DNA of 64,000 nucleotides from contig NZ_CAKMSS010000005.1 in NCBI RefSeq assembly GCF_928382285.1, positions 62,001-126,000 of the forward strand, read 5' to 3'. The notes beneath the pieces were generated by a model. That model saw nothing but the letters and a program-made list of their open reading frames with translations. It ran no database searches and was not told the origin of the DNA. A program made the translations under genes and the position numbers. Positions 42,885-52,449 of the stretch are shown piece after piece. The stretch's first letter is position 1. Each line of letters opens with the position of its first letter. This DNA is from Rothia nasimurium. Its GTDB lineage: Bacteria; Actinomycetota; Actinomycetes; Actinomycetales; Micrococcaceae.

Positions 42885-45761
42885 GTGGCTAAGCCCCGCG
42901 TTCACGAGATCGCTAAAGAACTCGGAATCCCCTCAAAAGAAGCTGTCGCAAAGCTTCAGGAACTTGGCGAGTTCGTCAAGGGTGCATCATCTACCCTTGA
43001 ACCGCCCGTTGTAAAGAAACTCCGTGCCGCCTTCCCCAAGGCTGCCGCCTCTGCAGAGGCTCCCGCAGCCGAGAAGAAGGACGCCGCAGCCCCCAAGGCA
43101 GCAGCTCCCAAGCCCGGTGCATCCGCACCCAAGCCTGGCGCAGGTGCTCCTAAGCCCGGTGCCGCAGCTCCCAAGCCTGCCACCCCGGCAGCTCCCGCCG
43201 CCCCCAAGCCCGCAGCAGAGCCCGCCCCCGCCGCTGAGAAGAAGGAACCCGCCGCTAAGCCCGCTGGCCCCCGCCCCGGCAACAACCCCTTCTCCACCAC
43301 CCAGGGCATGTCTGCGCCTAAGCCGGCAGCTCCCAAGCCCGCGGCCCCCAAGCCTGCTGGTGCTAAGCCCGGCCCCCGCCCCGGCAACAATCCCTTCGCC
43401 CCCTCACAGGGCATGGGCAAGCGCAACGACCGCAATGACCGCGGCGAGCGTTCAGGCGGTCCCCGCCCCGCAGGCGGCCGTAACGCCCGCGGTAATAACC
43501 CCGGCGGCCCCCGTCCTGCCGGTGCAGGTGCCGGTGGCCCCCGCCCCGCAGGCGGACGTAACAACGCACCTCGCCCCGCAGGCGCAGGCGCTGGCGGACC
43601 CCGTCCTGCTGGCGGCGCACCCCGCCCCGCACCCGCAGGTGGCGGCAACCGCCCCTCACCCAACATGATGCCCACCAAGATGAGCGGTAATGTCGGTGCC
43701 CGTGGCGGTGCCGGTGCTCCTGCTGGTGGCGGCCCCCGTCGTGGCTCAGGTGGTCCCGGCGGCGGTAACGGTGGCGGCGGCTTCAACCGCGGCCCCGGTC
43801 GCGGTGGCCCCGGTGGCGGTCGCGGCAACGCCCAGGGTGCTTTCGGTCGCGGTGGCGGCAAAAAGAAGAAGGGCAAGACTAAGTCAGCTCTGCGTCGTGA
43901 AGAGCAGCTGCGTCAGCCTACCATCGGTGGCGTAGCCGTACCCCACGGCGACGGTACCACCGAGATTCGTATGCGTCGCGGTGCCTCACTGATGGACTTC
44001 GCCGAGAAGATTGGCGCAAACGCCGCAGCCCTGGTGACCGTTCTGATTCACCTGGGTGAAATGGCGACCCAGACCCAGTCCCTGGACGAGGAAACCTTCG
44101 AACTGCTCGGTGCTGAACTGGGTTACGTCATCAAGATTGTTTCCCCCGAGGACGAAGAACGCGAGCTGCTCGAATCCTTCGACATCAACCTGGCTGCCGA
44201 AGCCGAGGCTGAGGACGACGAAGTACTTGAAGTACGCCCGCCCGTTGTCACCGTCATGGGTCACGTCGACCACGGTAAGACCCGTCTGCTCGACGCTATC
44301 CGCAACACCAACGTCATTGACGGTGAAGCCGGCGGCATTACCCAGCACATCGGTGCTTACCAGATCCACACCGAGGTCGATGGCGAAGAGCGCTACCTGA
44401 CCTTCATCGATACCCCCGGTCACGAGGCCTTCACCGCCATGCGTGCCCGCGGTGCCAAGGTCACCGACATCGCGATCCTGGTTGTCGCAGCGGACGACGG
44501 CGTTATGCCCCAGACCGTTGAAGCCCTCAACCACGCCCAGGCCGCTAACGTTCCGATCGTCGTTGCCGTCAACAAGATCGATAAGGAAGGCGCTAACCCC
44601 GACAAGATTCGCGGTCAGCTCACCGAATACGGCCTGGTACCCGAAGAATACGGTGGCGATACCATGTTCGTAGAGGTCTCAGCCCGCCAGGGTAAGAACA
44701 TCGACGAACTGCTGGCAGCTGTCACCCTGACCGCCGATGGCGCACTGGAACTGAAGGCTAACCCCAACAAGGAAGCCCGCGGCGTAGCCATCGAAGCTAA
44801 CCTCGACAAGGGCCGCGGTGCCGTCACCACCGTCCTCGTCCAGTCCGGTACCCTGCGCGTTGGCGACGCCATCGTCGCAGGCTCCGCCTACGGCCGCGTT
44901 CGCGCCATGTTCGACGAAAACGGCAACAACGTCGAAGAAGCCGGCCCCTCACGCCCCGTGCAGGTACTCGGCCTCAACACCGTGCCCCGCGCAGGCGACA
45001 CCTTCCTCTCCACCGAAGAAGAACGTACCGCCCGCCAGATCGCCGAAAAGCGTGAAGCAGCCGACCGCAACGCCCAGCTGGCCAAGCGCCGCAAGCGCGT
45101 CACCCTCGAATCCTTCGACGCCGCAGTGGCAGAAGGCAAGATGGACACCCTCAACCTCATCATCAAGGGCGACGTCTCCGGTGCTGTTGAAGCCCTGGAA
45201 GAATCCCTCATGAAGATCGAGGTAGGCGGCGACGAAGTTCAGCTGCGCGTCATCCACCGCGGTGTAGGTGCTATCACCCAGAACGACGTCAACCTGGCAA
45301 CTGTCGATAACGCAATCATCATCGGCTTCAATGTGCGCCCCGCCGAACGCGTGGCAGAACTTGCCGACCGTGAAGGCGTAGAAATGAAGTTCTACTCCGT
45401 CATCTACCGCGCTATCGAAGAAGTCGAAGCAGCCGTCAAGGGCATGCTCAAGCCCGAATACGAAGAAGTCGAACTCGGCTCCGCCGAAATCCGCGAAGTC
45501 TTCCGCTCCTCCAAGTGGGGCAACATCGCAGGCTCCATCGTCAAGACCGGCATCATCAAGCGCAACTCCAAGGCCCGCCTGGTACGCGACGGTGCAGTTG
45601 TCGCCGACAACCTCACCATCGAATCCCTGCGCCGCTTCAAGGACGACGCCACCGAAGTCCGCGAAGGCTACGAGTGTGGTATCGGCCTGGGCTCCTTCAA
45701 CGACATCAAGGAAGGCGATGTCATTGAAACCTGGGAGATGCAGGAAAAGCCCCGCGTCTAG
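42885..45761 (+). CDS. infB: Translation initiation factor IF-2
   Basis: A 958-residue GTPase from GTG 42885 that places fMet-tRNA on the 30S subunit. The N-terminal IF2_N motif ([23 protein letters not shown]) is followed by about 300 residues of Ala/Pro/Lys then Gly/Arg/Pro low complexity (GGPRPAG repeats). The G domain has GHVDHGKT (near residue 458), DTPGHEAF and NKIDKEG. The C-terminal half contains domains II-IV ending in [15 protein letters not shown]. The long basic linker is typical of actinobacteria. Confidence 0.98.
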   Translation: MAKPRVHEIAKELGIPSKEAVAKLQELGEFVKGASSTLEPPVVKKLRAAFPKAAASAEAPAAEKKDAAAPKAAAPKPGASAPKPGAGAPKPGAAAPKPATPAAPAAPKPAAEPAPAAEKKEPAAKPAGPRPGNNPFSTTQGMSAPKPAAPKPAAPKPAGAKPGPRPGNNPFAPSQGMGKRNDRNDRGERSGGPRPAGGRNARGNNPGGPRPAGAGAGGPRPAGGRNNAPRPAGAGAGGPRPAGGAPRPAPAGGGNRPSPNMMPTKMSGNVGARGGAGAPAGGGPRRGSGGPGGGNGGGGFNRGPGRGGPGGGRGNAQGAFGRGGGKKKKGKTKSALRREEQLRQPTIGGVAVPHGDGTTEIRMRRGASLMDFAEKIGANAAALVTVLIHLGEMATQTQSLDEETFELLGAELGYVIKIVSPEDEERELLESFDINLAAEAEAEDDEVLEVRPPVVTVMGHVDHGKTRLLDAIRNTNVIDGEAGGITQHIGAYQIHTEVDGEERYLTFIDTPGHEAFTAMRARGAKVTDIAILVVAADDGVMPQTVEALNHAQAANVPIVVAVNKIDKEGANPDKIRGQLTEYGLVPEEYGGDTMFVEVSARQGKNIDELLAAVTLTADGALELKANPNKEARGVAIEANLDKGRGAVTTVLVQSGTLRVGDAIVAGSAYGRVRAMFDENGNNVEEAGPSRPVQVLGLNTVPRAGDTFLSTEEERTARQIAEKREAADRNAQLAKRRKRVTLESFDAAVAEGKMDTLNLIIKGDVSGAVEALEESLMKIEVGGDEVQLRVIHRGVGAITQNDVNLATVDNAIIIGFNVRPAERVAELADREGVEMKFYSVIYRAIEEVEAAVKGMLKPEYEEVELGSAEIREVFRSSKWGNIAGSIVKTGIIKRNSKARLVRDGAVVADNLTIESLRRFKDDATEVREGYECGIGLGSFNDIKEGDVIETWEMQEKPRV

Positions 45762-45790
45762 GCTTCTACCTGGTTGATATTAAGAACGTC

Positions 45791-45848
45791 GGCGGGCGGG
45801 GCGCCCCACCCGCCGGCATCCCTTAACGCCAGACCCGGCCAGCCGGCT
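45791..45848 (+). repeat. GC-rich hairpin after infB with a degenerate element-B end
   Basis: GGCGGGCGGGGC and GCCCCACCCGCC form a near-perfect stem, a possible terminator. It is followed by GCCAGACCCGGCCAGCCGGC (45828-45847), which resembles the right-hand core of element B copy 1. Confidence 0.55.
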
Positions 45849-46004
45849 CTGGGGTATTCAGCCCCGTAGACCTACTGGGTAAGCAACCTAGCTCTTCAAA
45901 AGCACCCTAGGATTCGCGCCAGCCGCCAAGATAGCAGCTTCGCCGCGAACCCTAGGGTGCCTTTACACTTAAACATAGACACCTCTCTAGAGAAGGAGAC
46001 CATC

Positions 46005-46442
46005 ATGGCAGATCCGGCACGCGCCGCCCGCCTAGCCGACCGCATCAAGGTCATCGTTGCCCAGGCCCTCGAACGCCGAATCAAAGACCCCCGCCTCGGC
46101 TTCATCACCGTCACCGACGCCCGCGTCACCAACGACCTCCAGCACGCCACCATCTACTACACCGTCTTCGGCTCTGAAGAAGAACAGGCTTCCACCAAGG
46201 CTGCCCTCGAATCAGCCAAGGGCATCCTGCGCTCAGAGGTCGGCAAGAACATTACCGCGCGCCTGACCCCCACCCTCACCTTCGTCCCCGACGAAGTACC
46301 CGTCAACGCAGCCCACATCGAAGACCTGCTGCGCAAGACCAAGGAACGCGACGCCGAACTGGCCGCTGCTCGCGAAGGCGCCGAATACGCCGGTGGCGAG
46401 GACGCCTACAAGAGCACCGAAACCGAGGAAGACGAAGCCTAA
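46005..46442 (+). CDS. rbfA: Ribosome-binding factor A
   Basis: The product is 145 residues from ATG 46005 with AAGGAGA upstream. A small KH-like protein needed for 16S rRNA 5'-end maturation. Motifs: RAARLADRIKVIVAQALERRIKDPRLGFITVTDARVTNDL and the IEDLLRKTKE segment. A Glu-rich C-terminal tail is present. It ends 3 nt before truB, a translationally coupled pair. Confidence 0.96.
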   Translation: MADPARAARLADRIKVIVAQALERRIKDPRLGFITVTDARVTNDLQHATIYYTVFGSEEEQASTKAALESAKGILRSEVGKNITARLTPTLTFVPDEVPVNAAHIEDLLRKTKERDAELAAAREGAEYAGGEDAYKSTETEEDEA

Positions 46443-46445
46443 ACC

Positions 46446-47489
46446 GTGGCCAAGAAAGCACCCACCGGGCCCTCGGGCCTCATCGTCGTTGACAAACCCG
46501 CCGGACTCACCAGCCATGACGTGGTCTCCAAAATGCGGTGGATTGCCGGCACCCGCAAAGTCGGGCACGCCGGCACCCTCGACCCCATGGCCACGGGGGT
46601 GCTCATCCTTGGCGTCAACAAGGCAACCCGCCTACTCACCTGGGTCGTAGGGGAAACCAAGACCTACACCGCCACCATCCGCCTCGGCGTCTCAACCCTC
46701 ACCGACGACGCGGACGGCGAAGCCACCGCCGTCGCTAACAACGGCGCGTTGGATAGTATCAGCGAGGACGCCATCAGGCAGCACATTGCGGACCTCACCG
46801 GCGACATCATGCAGGTACCCTCCGCCGTCTCAGCCATCAAAGTCAACGGGGTACGCTCCTACGCCCGCGTGCGCTCAGGGGAAGAAGTCGAACTCGAAGC
46901 CCGGCCCATCACCGTGCACTCCTTCGACCTGCACGAGGCTCGCCCCGCCACCGCCATTTATCAGCTAGGCGAAGAAGAGCTGAGCACCAGCGTCCTTGAC
47001 CTCGACGTCACCGTCGTCTGCTCAGCAGGCACCTACATCCGCGCCCTAGCCCGCGACCTCGGTGCAGCCCTAGGAACCGGCGCCCACCTCACCGCCCTGC
47101 GCCGCACCGCCATCGGCGAAATCCGCGCCGAAGACGCCCACACCCTCGACGAACTCATCGCCGGGCGAGAAGCAGAACAGGCAGCCCCCCTGCTACCCAT
47201 CGAAGAAGCAGCCCGCCGCCTCTTTGCCGTCCGCAACCTCACCGCAGCCGAAGCCACCGACCTCGCCAACGGCCGCCGCATCACCCCCACCGAAGGCAGC
47301 CCCGCCACCACCGCCCCCAAAACCGGCTCCACCGGCGGGCACGATAAACCCACCACCACCGGCCTCACCGCCGCCTTCGCCCCCAACGGCACCCTCGTCG
47401 CCATCATCGAAAACACCCGCTTCCGCCGCGAAAACGTAGCCGCCCCCGTGCTCGTCTTCGAAGCCGGAACAAGCTTCAAGGAAAACTAA
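46446..47489 (+). CDS. truB: tRNA pseudouridine-55 synthase
   Basis: A 347-residue enzyme from GTG 46446 that makes the TPsiC-loop pseudouridine. The catalytic Asp is in GHAGTLDPMATGVL, and DKPAGLTSHDVV and the AGTYIRALARDLG motif are conserved. The C-terminal PUA-like part includes a low-complexity insertion rich in Pro/Thr/Gly (EGSPATTAPKTGSTGGHDKP). It is the end of the rbfA-truB unit. Confidence 0.96.
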   Translation: MAKKAPTGPSGLIVVDKPAGLTSHDVVSKMRWIAGTRKVGHAGTLDPMATGVLILGVNKATRLLTWVVGETKTYTATIRLGVSTLTDDADGEATAVANNGALDSISEDAIRQHIADLTGDIMQVPSAVSAIKVNGVRSYARVRSGEEVELEARPITVHSFDLHEARPATAIYQLGEEELSTSVLDLDVTVVCSAGTYIRALARDLGAALGTGAHLTALRRTAIGEIRAEDAHTLDELIAGREAEQAAPLLPIEEAARRLFAVRNLTAAEATDLANGRRITPTEGSPATTAPKTGSTGGHDKPTTTGLTAAFAPNGTLVAIIENTRFRRENVAAPVLVFEAGTSFKEN

Positions 47490-47495
47490 CCCGTC

Positions 47496-47870
47496 ATGAT
47501 GATCGCCGGACTCGACCTCTGGTTCTGGGCCATAACCGCGCTCGGCCTAGCCTCCTTCCTCATCTGCCTCACCCGCTTCCTGCGCGGAGCAGCCCCCGAC
47601 GACTGGTCCCAAGGCTCCGTTATTCTCCTTGAAGCCTTCCTCATCGTCTACCTGGTCGGCTCCATCATCATGCAGGTCACAACGGACGGCCCTAGCGGCG
47701 ACTGGCTCGAATACTACGGATATCTGCTCACCGCCATGATTATCCCCGTCGGCACCTTCATCTGGTCACTCTCCGAACGAACCCGCTGGTCAACCCTGGT
47801 ACTGGGGCTAACCGGGCCGGTACTGATCATTATGGTGCACCGCATGAATATGCTCTGGTACTACTATTAG
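47496..47870 (+). CDS. Small integral membrane protein
   Basis: A 124-residue protein with four hydrophobic segments (WFWAITALGLASFLICL, VILLEAFLIVYLVGSIIMQV, YYGYLLTAMIIPVGTFIWSL, LVLGLTGPVLIIMV). No catalytic motif. It begins 6 nt after truB, so it is probably cotranscribed. Homologues occur at this position in related actinobacteria as I recall; function unknown. An RTRW loop and the ending MNMLWYYY are its most distinctive features. Confidence 0.7.
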   Translation: MMIAGLDLWFWAITALGLASFLICLTRFLRGAAPDDWSQGSVILLEAFLIVYLVGSIIMQVTTDGPSGDWLEYYGYLLTAMIIPVGTFIWSLSERTRWSTLVLGLTGPVLIIMVHRMNMLWYYY

Positions 47871-47898
47871 GTCGATGCACTGGGGTGCGGTAGAAAGT

Positions 47899-48008
47899 GA
47901 GCGCAGGGCGTGCGCTCTCGCCGACTAACCTTCTTGGGCTCGCGCTGGGGCGCTCACCCAATTCATGCCAGCCCCAGCCAGTCGGCTACAAGCGCACGCC
48001 CTGCGCTC
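47899..48008. repeat. Dispersed hairpin element B, copy 2
   Basis: An 18-bp perfect stem GAGCGCAGGGCGTGCGCT (47899-47916) against AGCGCACGCCCTGCGCTC (47991-48008), enclosing CGCCGACTAACCTTCTTGG and ATTCATGCCAGCCCCAGCCA-GTCGGCT. The core matches the copy at 31.96 kb while the stem sequence differs. Confidence 0.9.
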
Positions 48009-48066
48009 AAGGCCAGAAACGCCCGTAAGAGCAGCATCAACATTGCATGGGAGATGGAAGAAGACA

Positions 48067-48489
48067 ATGAATCAAACACAGAACAAAGCCTCCGCTACAA
48101 AAAATAGCGGTTTTGGCCGCCTGCTCGTGGTCATCTACGGCGTCTTTACCCTGTCGGCCGGGGCCCGGGCCCTCTACCAGGTTATCCGCAAGTTCGATGA
48201 AGCCCCACTGTCTATCAGTCTCTCAGCGCTCTCAGCCCTCATCTATCTGGTTGCCACCATCGCTTTGGCTAAGAAGGGGGAGGGGGCCTGGAAAATCTCC
48301 CTGGCCGCCGTCAGCATCGAAATGGCCGGCGTGCTCCTCATCGGCGTCTTCTCCTACCTACAACCCCAGCACTTTGAACTGGCCTCTGTCTGGTCCCACT
48401 TCGGTTCCGGCTACGGCTACATCCCCCTGATTCTGCCCATGGTAGGCCTCTGGTGGCTCAACAAAACCCGCCCCAGCCGCACCCGCTAA
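48067..48489 (+). CDS. Small integral membrane protein
   Basis: The product is 140 residues from ATG 48067 with a GGAAGAAG site. Four hydrophobic segments: LLVVIYGVFTLSAGARAL, ISLSALSALIYLVATIAL, ISLAAVSIEMAGVLLIGVF and YIPLILPMVGLWWL. A short polar N-terminus (MNQTQNKASATKNSG) precedes them. The frame extending back to 47965 passes through the hairpin element and is rejected. It lies upstream of ribF with about 80 nt between. Function unknown. Confidence 0.7.
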   Translation: MNQTQNKASATKNSGFGRLLVVIYGVFTLSAGARALYQVIRKFDEAPLSISLSALSALIYLVATIALAKKGEGAWKISLAAVSIEMAGVLLIGVFSYLQPQHFELASVWSHFGSGYGYIPLILPMVGLWWLNKTRPSRTR

Positions 48490-48569
48490 CCACCGGCGTC
48501 CGCCTGGCCTCAGCAGAAGGCCCCAAATACGCGTAGTATAGACACGAAGCAACCCAACCGAGGAGCACA

Positions 48570-49526
48570 GTGAAGCGCTTTACCGATCTCGCCCAGATCC
48601 CCGCCGACTTCGGCCCCACCGTGGTCACCATTGGCAACTTCGATGGCGTGCACATCGGCCACCAAAAAGTGCTCTCCACCCTGGTCAACACCGCTAAAGT
48701 GCACGGCCTTTCCTCTGTCGCCGTCTCCTTCGACCCCCACCCCGCCCGCGTCCACGGCCCTTCCGGGGTGCACATCGAAATCATGGGGCAGGACGGCCGC
48801 CAAAAAATCCTCGCTGACCTCGGCGTCGACTACTACCTGCTGCTGCACTACAACCTTGCCTTCGCCGCCCAAACCCCCGAAGAATTCGTCAAACGAACCT
48901 TCGTCGATGCCCTCAACGCCAAATTCGTGGTCATAGGCGACGACGTGCGCTTCGGCACCAACAACTCCGGCGACCTCAACACCATGAAGGAACTCGGCCA
49001 AAAATACGGCTTTGAGGTACTCGTCGTTGAAGACCTGCTCGCCCACGACGACCGCCGCTGCTCATCAACTTCCATCCGGCAGCTGCTCGCCGAAGGGCGG
49101 GTGCGCGACGCCGCCTCTATTCTGGGCCGTAACCACTACATGAGCGGTGAAGTGGTGCACGGAGCTGCCCGCGGCCGCGAACTGGGCTTCCCTACCGCCA
49201 ATATGGATGTTGACTCGGTCGGCCTGGTTCCCGGCGACGGAGTGTATGCAGGCTGGCTGATTGACGAGGCGGGCACCCGCCACCCCGTAGCTGTCTCGGT
49301 AGGTACTAACCCCACCTTCGAAGGCATCACCACCCGCCAGGTCGAAGCCCACGTGATCGGCCGCCCCGAAGAAAAGGTGGAAGACTTCAACCTCTACGGG
49401 CAACACGTCACCCTCGAATTCGTCGACTACCTGCGCGGCATGGTCGCCTACACCGGCGTCGAAGCCCTCATTGAGCAGATGCACGCCGACGTTGATAAGG
49501 CCAAAACAATCCTTGGCATCAGCTAG
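48570..49526 (+). CDS. ribF: Bifunctional riboflavin kinase/FMN adenylyltransferase
   Basis: A 318-residue enzyme from GTG 48570, with AGGAGCAC upstream. It converts riboflavin to FMN and FMN to FAD. The nucleotidyltransferase domain has VVTIGNFDGVHIGHQKVL and VIGDDVRFG; the kinase domain has RGRELGFPTANM and HVTLEFVDYLRGM. Normal length. Terminated by a strong hairpin. Confidence 0.97.
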   Translation: MKRFTDLAQIPADFGPTVVTIGNFDGVHIGHQKVLSTLVNTAKVHGLSSVAVSFDPHPARVHGPSGVHIEIMGQDGRQKILADLGVDYYLLLHYNLAFAAQTPEEFVKRTFVDALNAKFVVIGDDVRFGTNNSGDLNTMKELGQKYGFEVLVVEDLLAHDDRRCSSTSIRQLLAEGRVRDAASILGRNHYMSGEVVHGAARGRELGFPTANMDVDSVGLVPGDGVYAGWLIDEAGTRHPVAVSVGTNPTFEGITTRQVEAHVIGRPEEKVEDFNLYGQHVTLEFVDYLRGMVAYTGVEALIEQMHADVDKAKTILGIS

Positions 49527-49535
49527 AGCACAGAG

Positions 49536-49577
49536 AAAAGTTCCCGGAATAAGACCTCTTATTCCGGGAACTTTTCT
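49536..49577. terminator. Strong terminator after ribF
   Basis: AAAAGTTCCCGGAATAAGA and TCTTATTCCGGGAACTTTT form a near-perfect 19-bp stem around a short loop, with T-runs on both sides. Confidence 0.93.
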
Positions 49578-49642
49578 ATGAGAGATGATGGGTGCGGCAG
49601 GCTCATACTCACTTACCTTGCTGGGCTAAGAGGAGGGTGCTC

Positions 49643-49806
49643 GGCAGGCTCACGCTCGCTGCCGACCCTCTCGCCGGTTCGCTAGCTGGCTCGCAAGCTC
49701 GCCAGATTCGCACCGAGATTTATTTTCCTCACGCGCTCGGAATCTCGGTGCTCATCACCGGCGATTCACGCCAGCCCCGAGCCAGCAGCTTCGCTGTGAG
49801 CCTGCC
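49643..49806. repeat. Dispersed hairpin element A, copy 2 (expanded)
   Basis: Terminal arms GGCAGGCTCAC (49643-49653) and GTGAGCCTGCC (49796-49806). The interior shares GCTGCCGACCCTCTCGCC and ATTCACGCCAGCCCCGAGCC with the other copies. It also contains an extra nested stem GCACCGAGATT (49711-49721) and AATCTCGGTGC (49741-49751), making this copy about 65 bp longer. Confidence 0.85.
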
Positions 49807-49817
49807 GCGCCTAAATA

Positions 49818-50642
49818 CTACATCTCTTCGTGAGTATTCGGGTCAAACCCGCGGCCTACGCCAGCTTCGAGTGCGTCGATGCGGGCAATCTGGTCGTCGG
49901 TGAGTTCCCAGTCGAAGACTGCCATGTTTTCTTCCATGCGCAGGGCGTTGGAGCTCTTGGGCAGGGGCACCAGGTTCTTCTGGACCTCCCAGCGCAGTAT
50001 CACCTGGGCTACGGTTTTACCGGTCTCGGCGGCGATGGTTTCTAGGGCGGCGTCCTTGAGCAGGTCGGTTTTGCGGCCCAGGGGTGACCAGCACTGGGTG
50101 AGAATGGCGTGGTCGAGGTTGTAGGCTGCCCAGTCCTGTTTCTGGGAGTAGGGGTGCAGCTCGATCTGGTTGATGGCGGGGGTTACGCCGGTTTCTTCAA
50201 TCAGACGGTCGATGTGCTCGGGCAGGAAGTTAGAGACGCCGATGGACTTGACCAGCCCTTCTTCCTGGGCTTTGATGAGAGCCCGCCAGGTGTCGACATA
50301 GAGGCCCTGGGAGGGGTTAGGCCAGTGGATTAGGTAGGCGTCGAGGTAGTCAAAACCCATACGGCTCAGGGTACCTTCGAGAGAACGGAGAGCTGGCTCG
50401 TAGCCGTGGTCGCGCCCCGGCAGCTTGGACTGCACGAAGATTTCATCGCGTGCAGTGCCTGAACGCAGGACGCCGCGGGCAACACCCACCTCGTTCTCAT
50501 AGTTCACCGCGGTGTCAATGAGGCGGTAGCCGCGGGCGATGGCCTCAGAGACGGCGACCTCGGCGTCTACGTTGTTGAGCGGGTAGGTGCCTAAGCCCAG
50601 GGGAGGGATTGAGGTGCCGTCGCGCAGGGTATGGTTTTGCAT
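49818..50642 (-). CDS. Aldo/keto reductase
   Basis: A 274-residue NADPH-dependent reductase of the AKR5/2,5-diketo-gluconate type. Catalytic Asp and Tyr are in LIDTAVNYENE, the Lys in FVQSKLPGRDHG, and the His in DAYLIHWPNP. IGVSNFLPEHIDRLI and the NADPH-binding PLPKSSNALRMEENM follow. The substrate is unknown. It lies 36 nt downstream of mtnN on the same strand and is probably in the luxS-mtnN-AKR operon. Confidence 0.93.
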   Translation of the reverse strand: MQNHTLRDGTSIPPLGLGTYPLNNVDAEVAVSEAIARGYRLIDTAVNYENEVGVARGVLRSGTARDEIFVQSKLPGRDHGYEPALRSLEGTLSRMGFDYLDAYLIHWPNPSQGLYVDTWRALIKAQEEGLVKSIGVSNFLPEHIDRLIEETGVTPAINQIELHPYSQKQDWAAYNLDHAILTQCWSPLGRKTDLLKDAALETIAAETGKTVAQVILRWEVQKNLVPLPKSSNALRMEENMAVFDWELTDDQIARIDALEAGVGRGFDPNTHEEM

Positions 50643-50678
50643 TGGTTTTCCTCTCGGGTGGAGCGGGGCGGACGCGGG

Positions 50679-51419
50679 CTAGCGGCTGAGCAGGTCAAGC
50701 ACCAGGGTGGCGCTTCGTTCGGCCACGATGGGGGCATCCATGTGGAAGTCCTGGTCGGCTGCCGGGCCGCAGAGGTCAGAGATACCGCGTACCGCGATGA
50801 AGGGTAGGGAACGACTGGAGCTAACCTGGGCCAGGGCGGTGGTTTCCATGTCGGTAGAAAGTGCCTGGGGGAAGAGCTGACGGGTGTCTTTGACGTTGTG
50901 GGCGGTAACAAAAGACCCACCGGCCAGCATCTGCCCAAAGAGGGCGCTACCTTCACCGGCGTAGGCCGCTGCGGCAGCGCGGGCCTTCTCAACCAGCACC
51001 GGGTCGGTGGCGTAGGTTGCGGGCATGCCGGGAACCTGCCCGAACTCGTAGCCGAAGGCGGTGGCGTCCGCGTCCGTGTAGGTGTAGTCGGTGCCGATAG
51101 CCAGGTCGCCCACATTCACGTCGGCGCGCAGGCCGCCGGCGGTACCGGCAGATACAATGACGCGCGGGGTAGGCACCAGAGCCAGAGCAACAGACAGGGC
51201 CGTGGCGGCATTGACCAGGCCAATCTTCGAGCACACCAGCAGAATCTTTAGCTCATCAGTACCGGTGGCAAGCACCCGGGGGTAGAAGATGGCCTCACCC
51301 AGGGCGTAGGCCTCACCGACCGGCTCGGTCTTAGCGAGGAAGGGGGCAGCCTCTTCGTCCATGGCTACCTGCACGATAGCGGCATTCTCAAAGCCAGAAG
51401 GGAGCGCAAAAGCCGACAT
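50679..51419 (-). CDS. mtnN: 5'-methylthioadenosine/S-adenosylhomocysteine nucleosidase
   Basis: A 246-residue enzyme from ATG 51419 whose A is the last base of the luxS TAA stop. It releases adenine from MTA and SAH, giving the S-ribosylhomocysteine used by LuxS. Family features: a Glu near the N-terminus (AMDEEAAPFL), VIVSAGTAGGL, FVTAHNVKD and the ribose-binding STDMETTALAQV with the catalytic Asp in VRGISDLCG. The overlap with luxS points to coupled synthesis. Confidence 0.92.
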   Translation of the reverse strand: MSAFALPSGFENAAIVQVAMDEEAAPFLAKTEPVGEAYALGEAIFYPRVLATGTDELKILLVCSKIGLVNAATALSVALALVPTPRVIVSAGTAGGLRADVNVGDLAIGTDYTYTDADATAFGYEFGQVPGMPATYATDPVLVEKARAAAAAYAGEGSALFGQMLAGGSFVTAHNVKDTRQLFPQALSTDMETTALAQVSSSRSLPFIAVRGISDLCGPAADQDFHMDAPIVAERSATLVLDLLSR

Positions 51420-51901
51420 TAGGCCATCACCTGCTCCCACTCGTCCTTCTTCTCCACAAAAGCACGAACCGCCGCCTGGGCCTCTTCCAAGGAGTGGTTA
51501 GCGCCCCAGCCGCACTGCACCTCGTTCGCTGCCGGAACCTCATCGGCCTCCAGAAGGTCATTCATGGTCGCTTCAAGAACCTGCATGAAATCGGCAGGCT
51601 CAAGGCCCAGGGTCAGGGCGTAGAAGCCGGTCTGGCAACCCATGGGGGAGAAGTCAATCAGAGCGTCGGTGTGATTGCGCATGTGGTGGGCGGTCATGTG
51701 CTCAATCGAGTGAACCGCCTTCATGCCCAGGTGCCCCTTGTTCGGCTGGGTGAAACGCACATCGTACTTAATCAGGACGTCCCCACCCGGCAGGGTCTTG
51801 CGGTCAGCTACGCGCACGTAGGGGGCTGCCACAGCGGTATGATCCAGGTCGAAAGACTCAACATTAGTCTTCTGCTTCTCAAAATTCTCAGTGATTTGCA
51901 T
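51419..51901 (-). CDS. luxS: S-ribosylhomocysteine lyase (autoinducer-2 synthesis)
   Basis: The product is 160 residues from ATG 51901, with GGGAGAATA upstream. It cleaves S-ribosylhomocysteine to homocysteine and DPD, the precursor of autoinducer-2. The iron/zinc motif HSIEH (H64, E67, H68), the catalytic C89 in [10 protein letters not shown] and the metal ligand C130 in EVQCGWG are all present. Together with mtnN it completes the activated methyl cycle branch. The frame from 51931 adds 10 residues without SD support. Confidence 0.96.
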   Translation of the reverse strand: MQITENFEKQKTNVESFDLDHTAVAAPYVRVADRKTLPGGDVLIKYDVRFTQPNKGHLGMKAVHSIEHMTAHHMRNHTDALIDFSPMGCQTGFYALTLGLEPADFMQVLEATMNDLLEADEVPAANEVQCGWGANHSLEEAQAAVRAFVEKKDEWEQVMA

Positions 51902-52006
51902 GCTTACTATTCTCCCAGGCTCAGGGCACAAGCGCTAGCTGCGGAGTAATCTACTCACTGTAGGCATATTCGGCAGGTCATGCAGGCTCGTGCACCGCAG
52001 GTTGCA

Positions 52007-52102
52007 CAGGCTCACGCTCACTGTCGACCCTCTCGTCTGGTTCGCTAGCGCTCACGAGACGATTCACGCCAGCCCCGAGCCAACAGCTTCGCTGTGAGCC
52101 TG
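52007..52102. repeat. Dispersed hairpin element A, copy 3
   Basis: Arms CAGGCTCAC (52007-52015) and GTGAGCCTG (52094-52102); interior GTCGACCCTCTCGTCTGG and ATTCACGCCAGCCCCGAGCC. It lies between luxS and the next gene. Confidence 0.88.
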
Positions 52103-52146
52103 CTTCACCTGCTCAAGAAACCCAAGAAGATTGTGGAGTGTAAACC

Positions 52147-52449
52147 ATGAACGTACTGATTCCCACAGCTGCTGCCTCAGCCGGCCTCATGGGCGGCTAC
52201 AAGGTTGCCCGTGTTACTAACGTCCGCGCCCTGGGCGGAGTAGCCCTAGCCGCCGGCGGTGCCGCAGCCTTTGCCGGTTGGCAGAAGAATGCCGGAACCG
52301 GCACCGCTGCCGCCCTTACCGCCGTCTACCTGGGAGCCTTCGGCTACTCCCACGCCCTGCACAAGAAAATTGGCCCCTGGCCCGCCGTCTGCGCTGTCAC
52401 CGGCGCTACCGCGCTCGCTTCCCTGGCCTTCGGCCGCGAAAAGAAGTAG
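52147..52449 (+). CDS. Small membrane protein of unknown function
   Basis: A 100-residue Ala/Gly-rich protein with three hydrophobic segments (LGGVALAAGGAAAFAGW, AAALTAVYLGAFGYSHAL, AVCAVTGATALASLAF). The C-terminus GREKK is basic. The start ATG at 52147 lies after AAGAAGATTGTGGAG. No family recognised; gene call supported by codon use and hydrophobic pattern only. Confidence 0.6.
   Translation: MNVLIPTAAASAGLMGGYKVARVTNVRALGGVALAAGGAAAFAGWQKNAGTGTAAALTAVYLGAFGYSHALHKKIGPWPAVCAVTGATALASLAFGREKK

Noticed and set aside
43050..43870. Repetitive DNA that might be a CRISPR array or mobile repeat
   Set aside because: It is the in-frame Pro/Ala/Gly/Arg-rich linker of IF-2, with no spacer-repeat periodicity.
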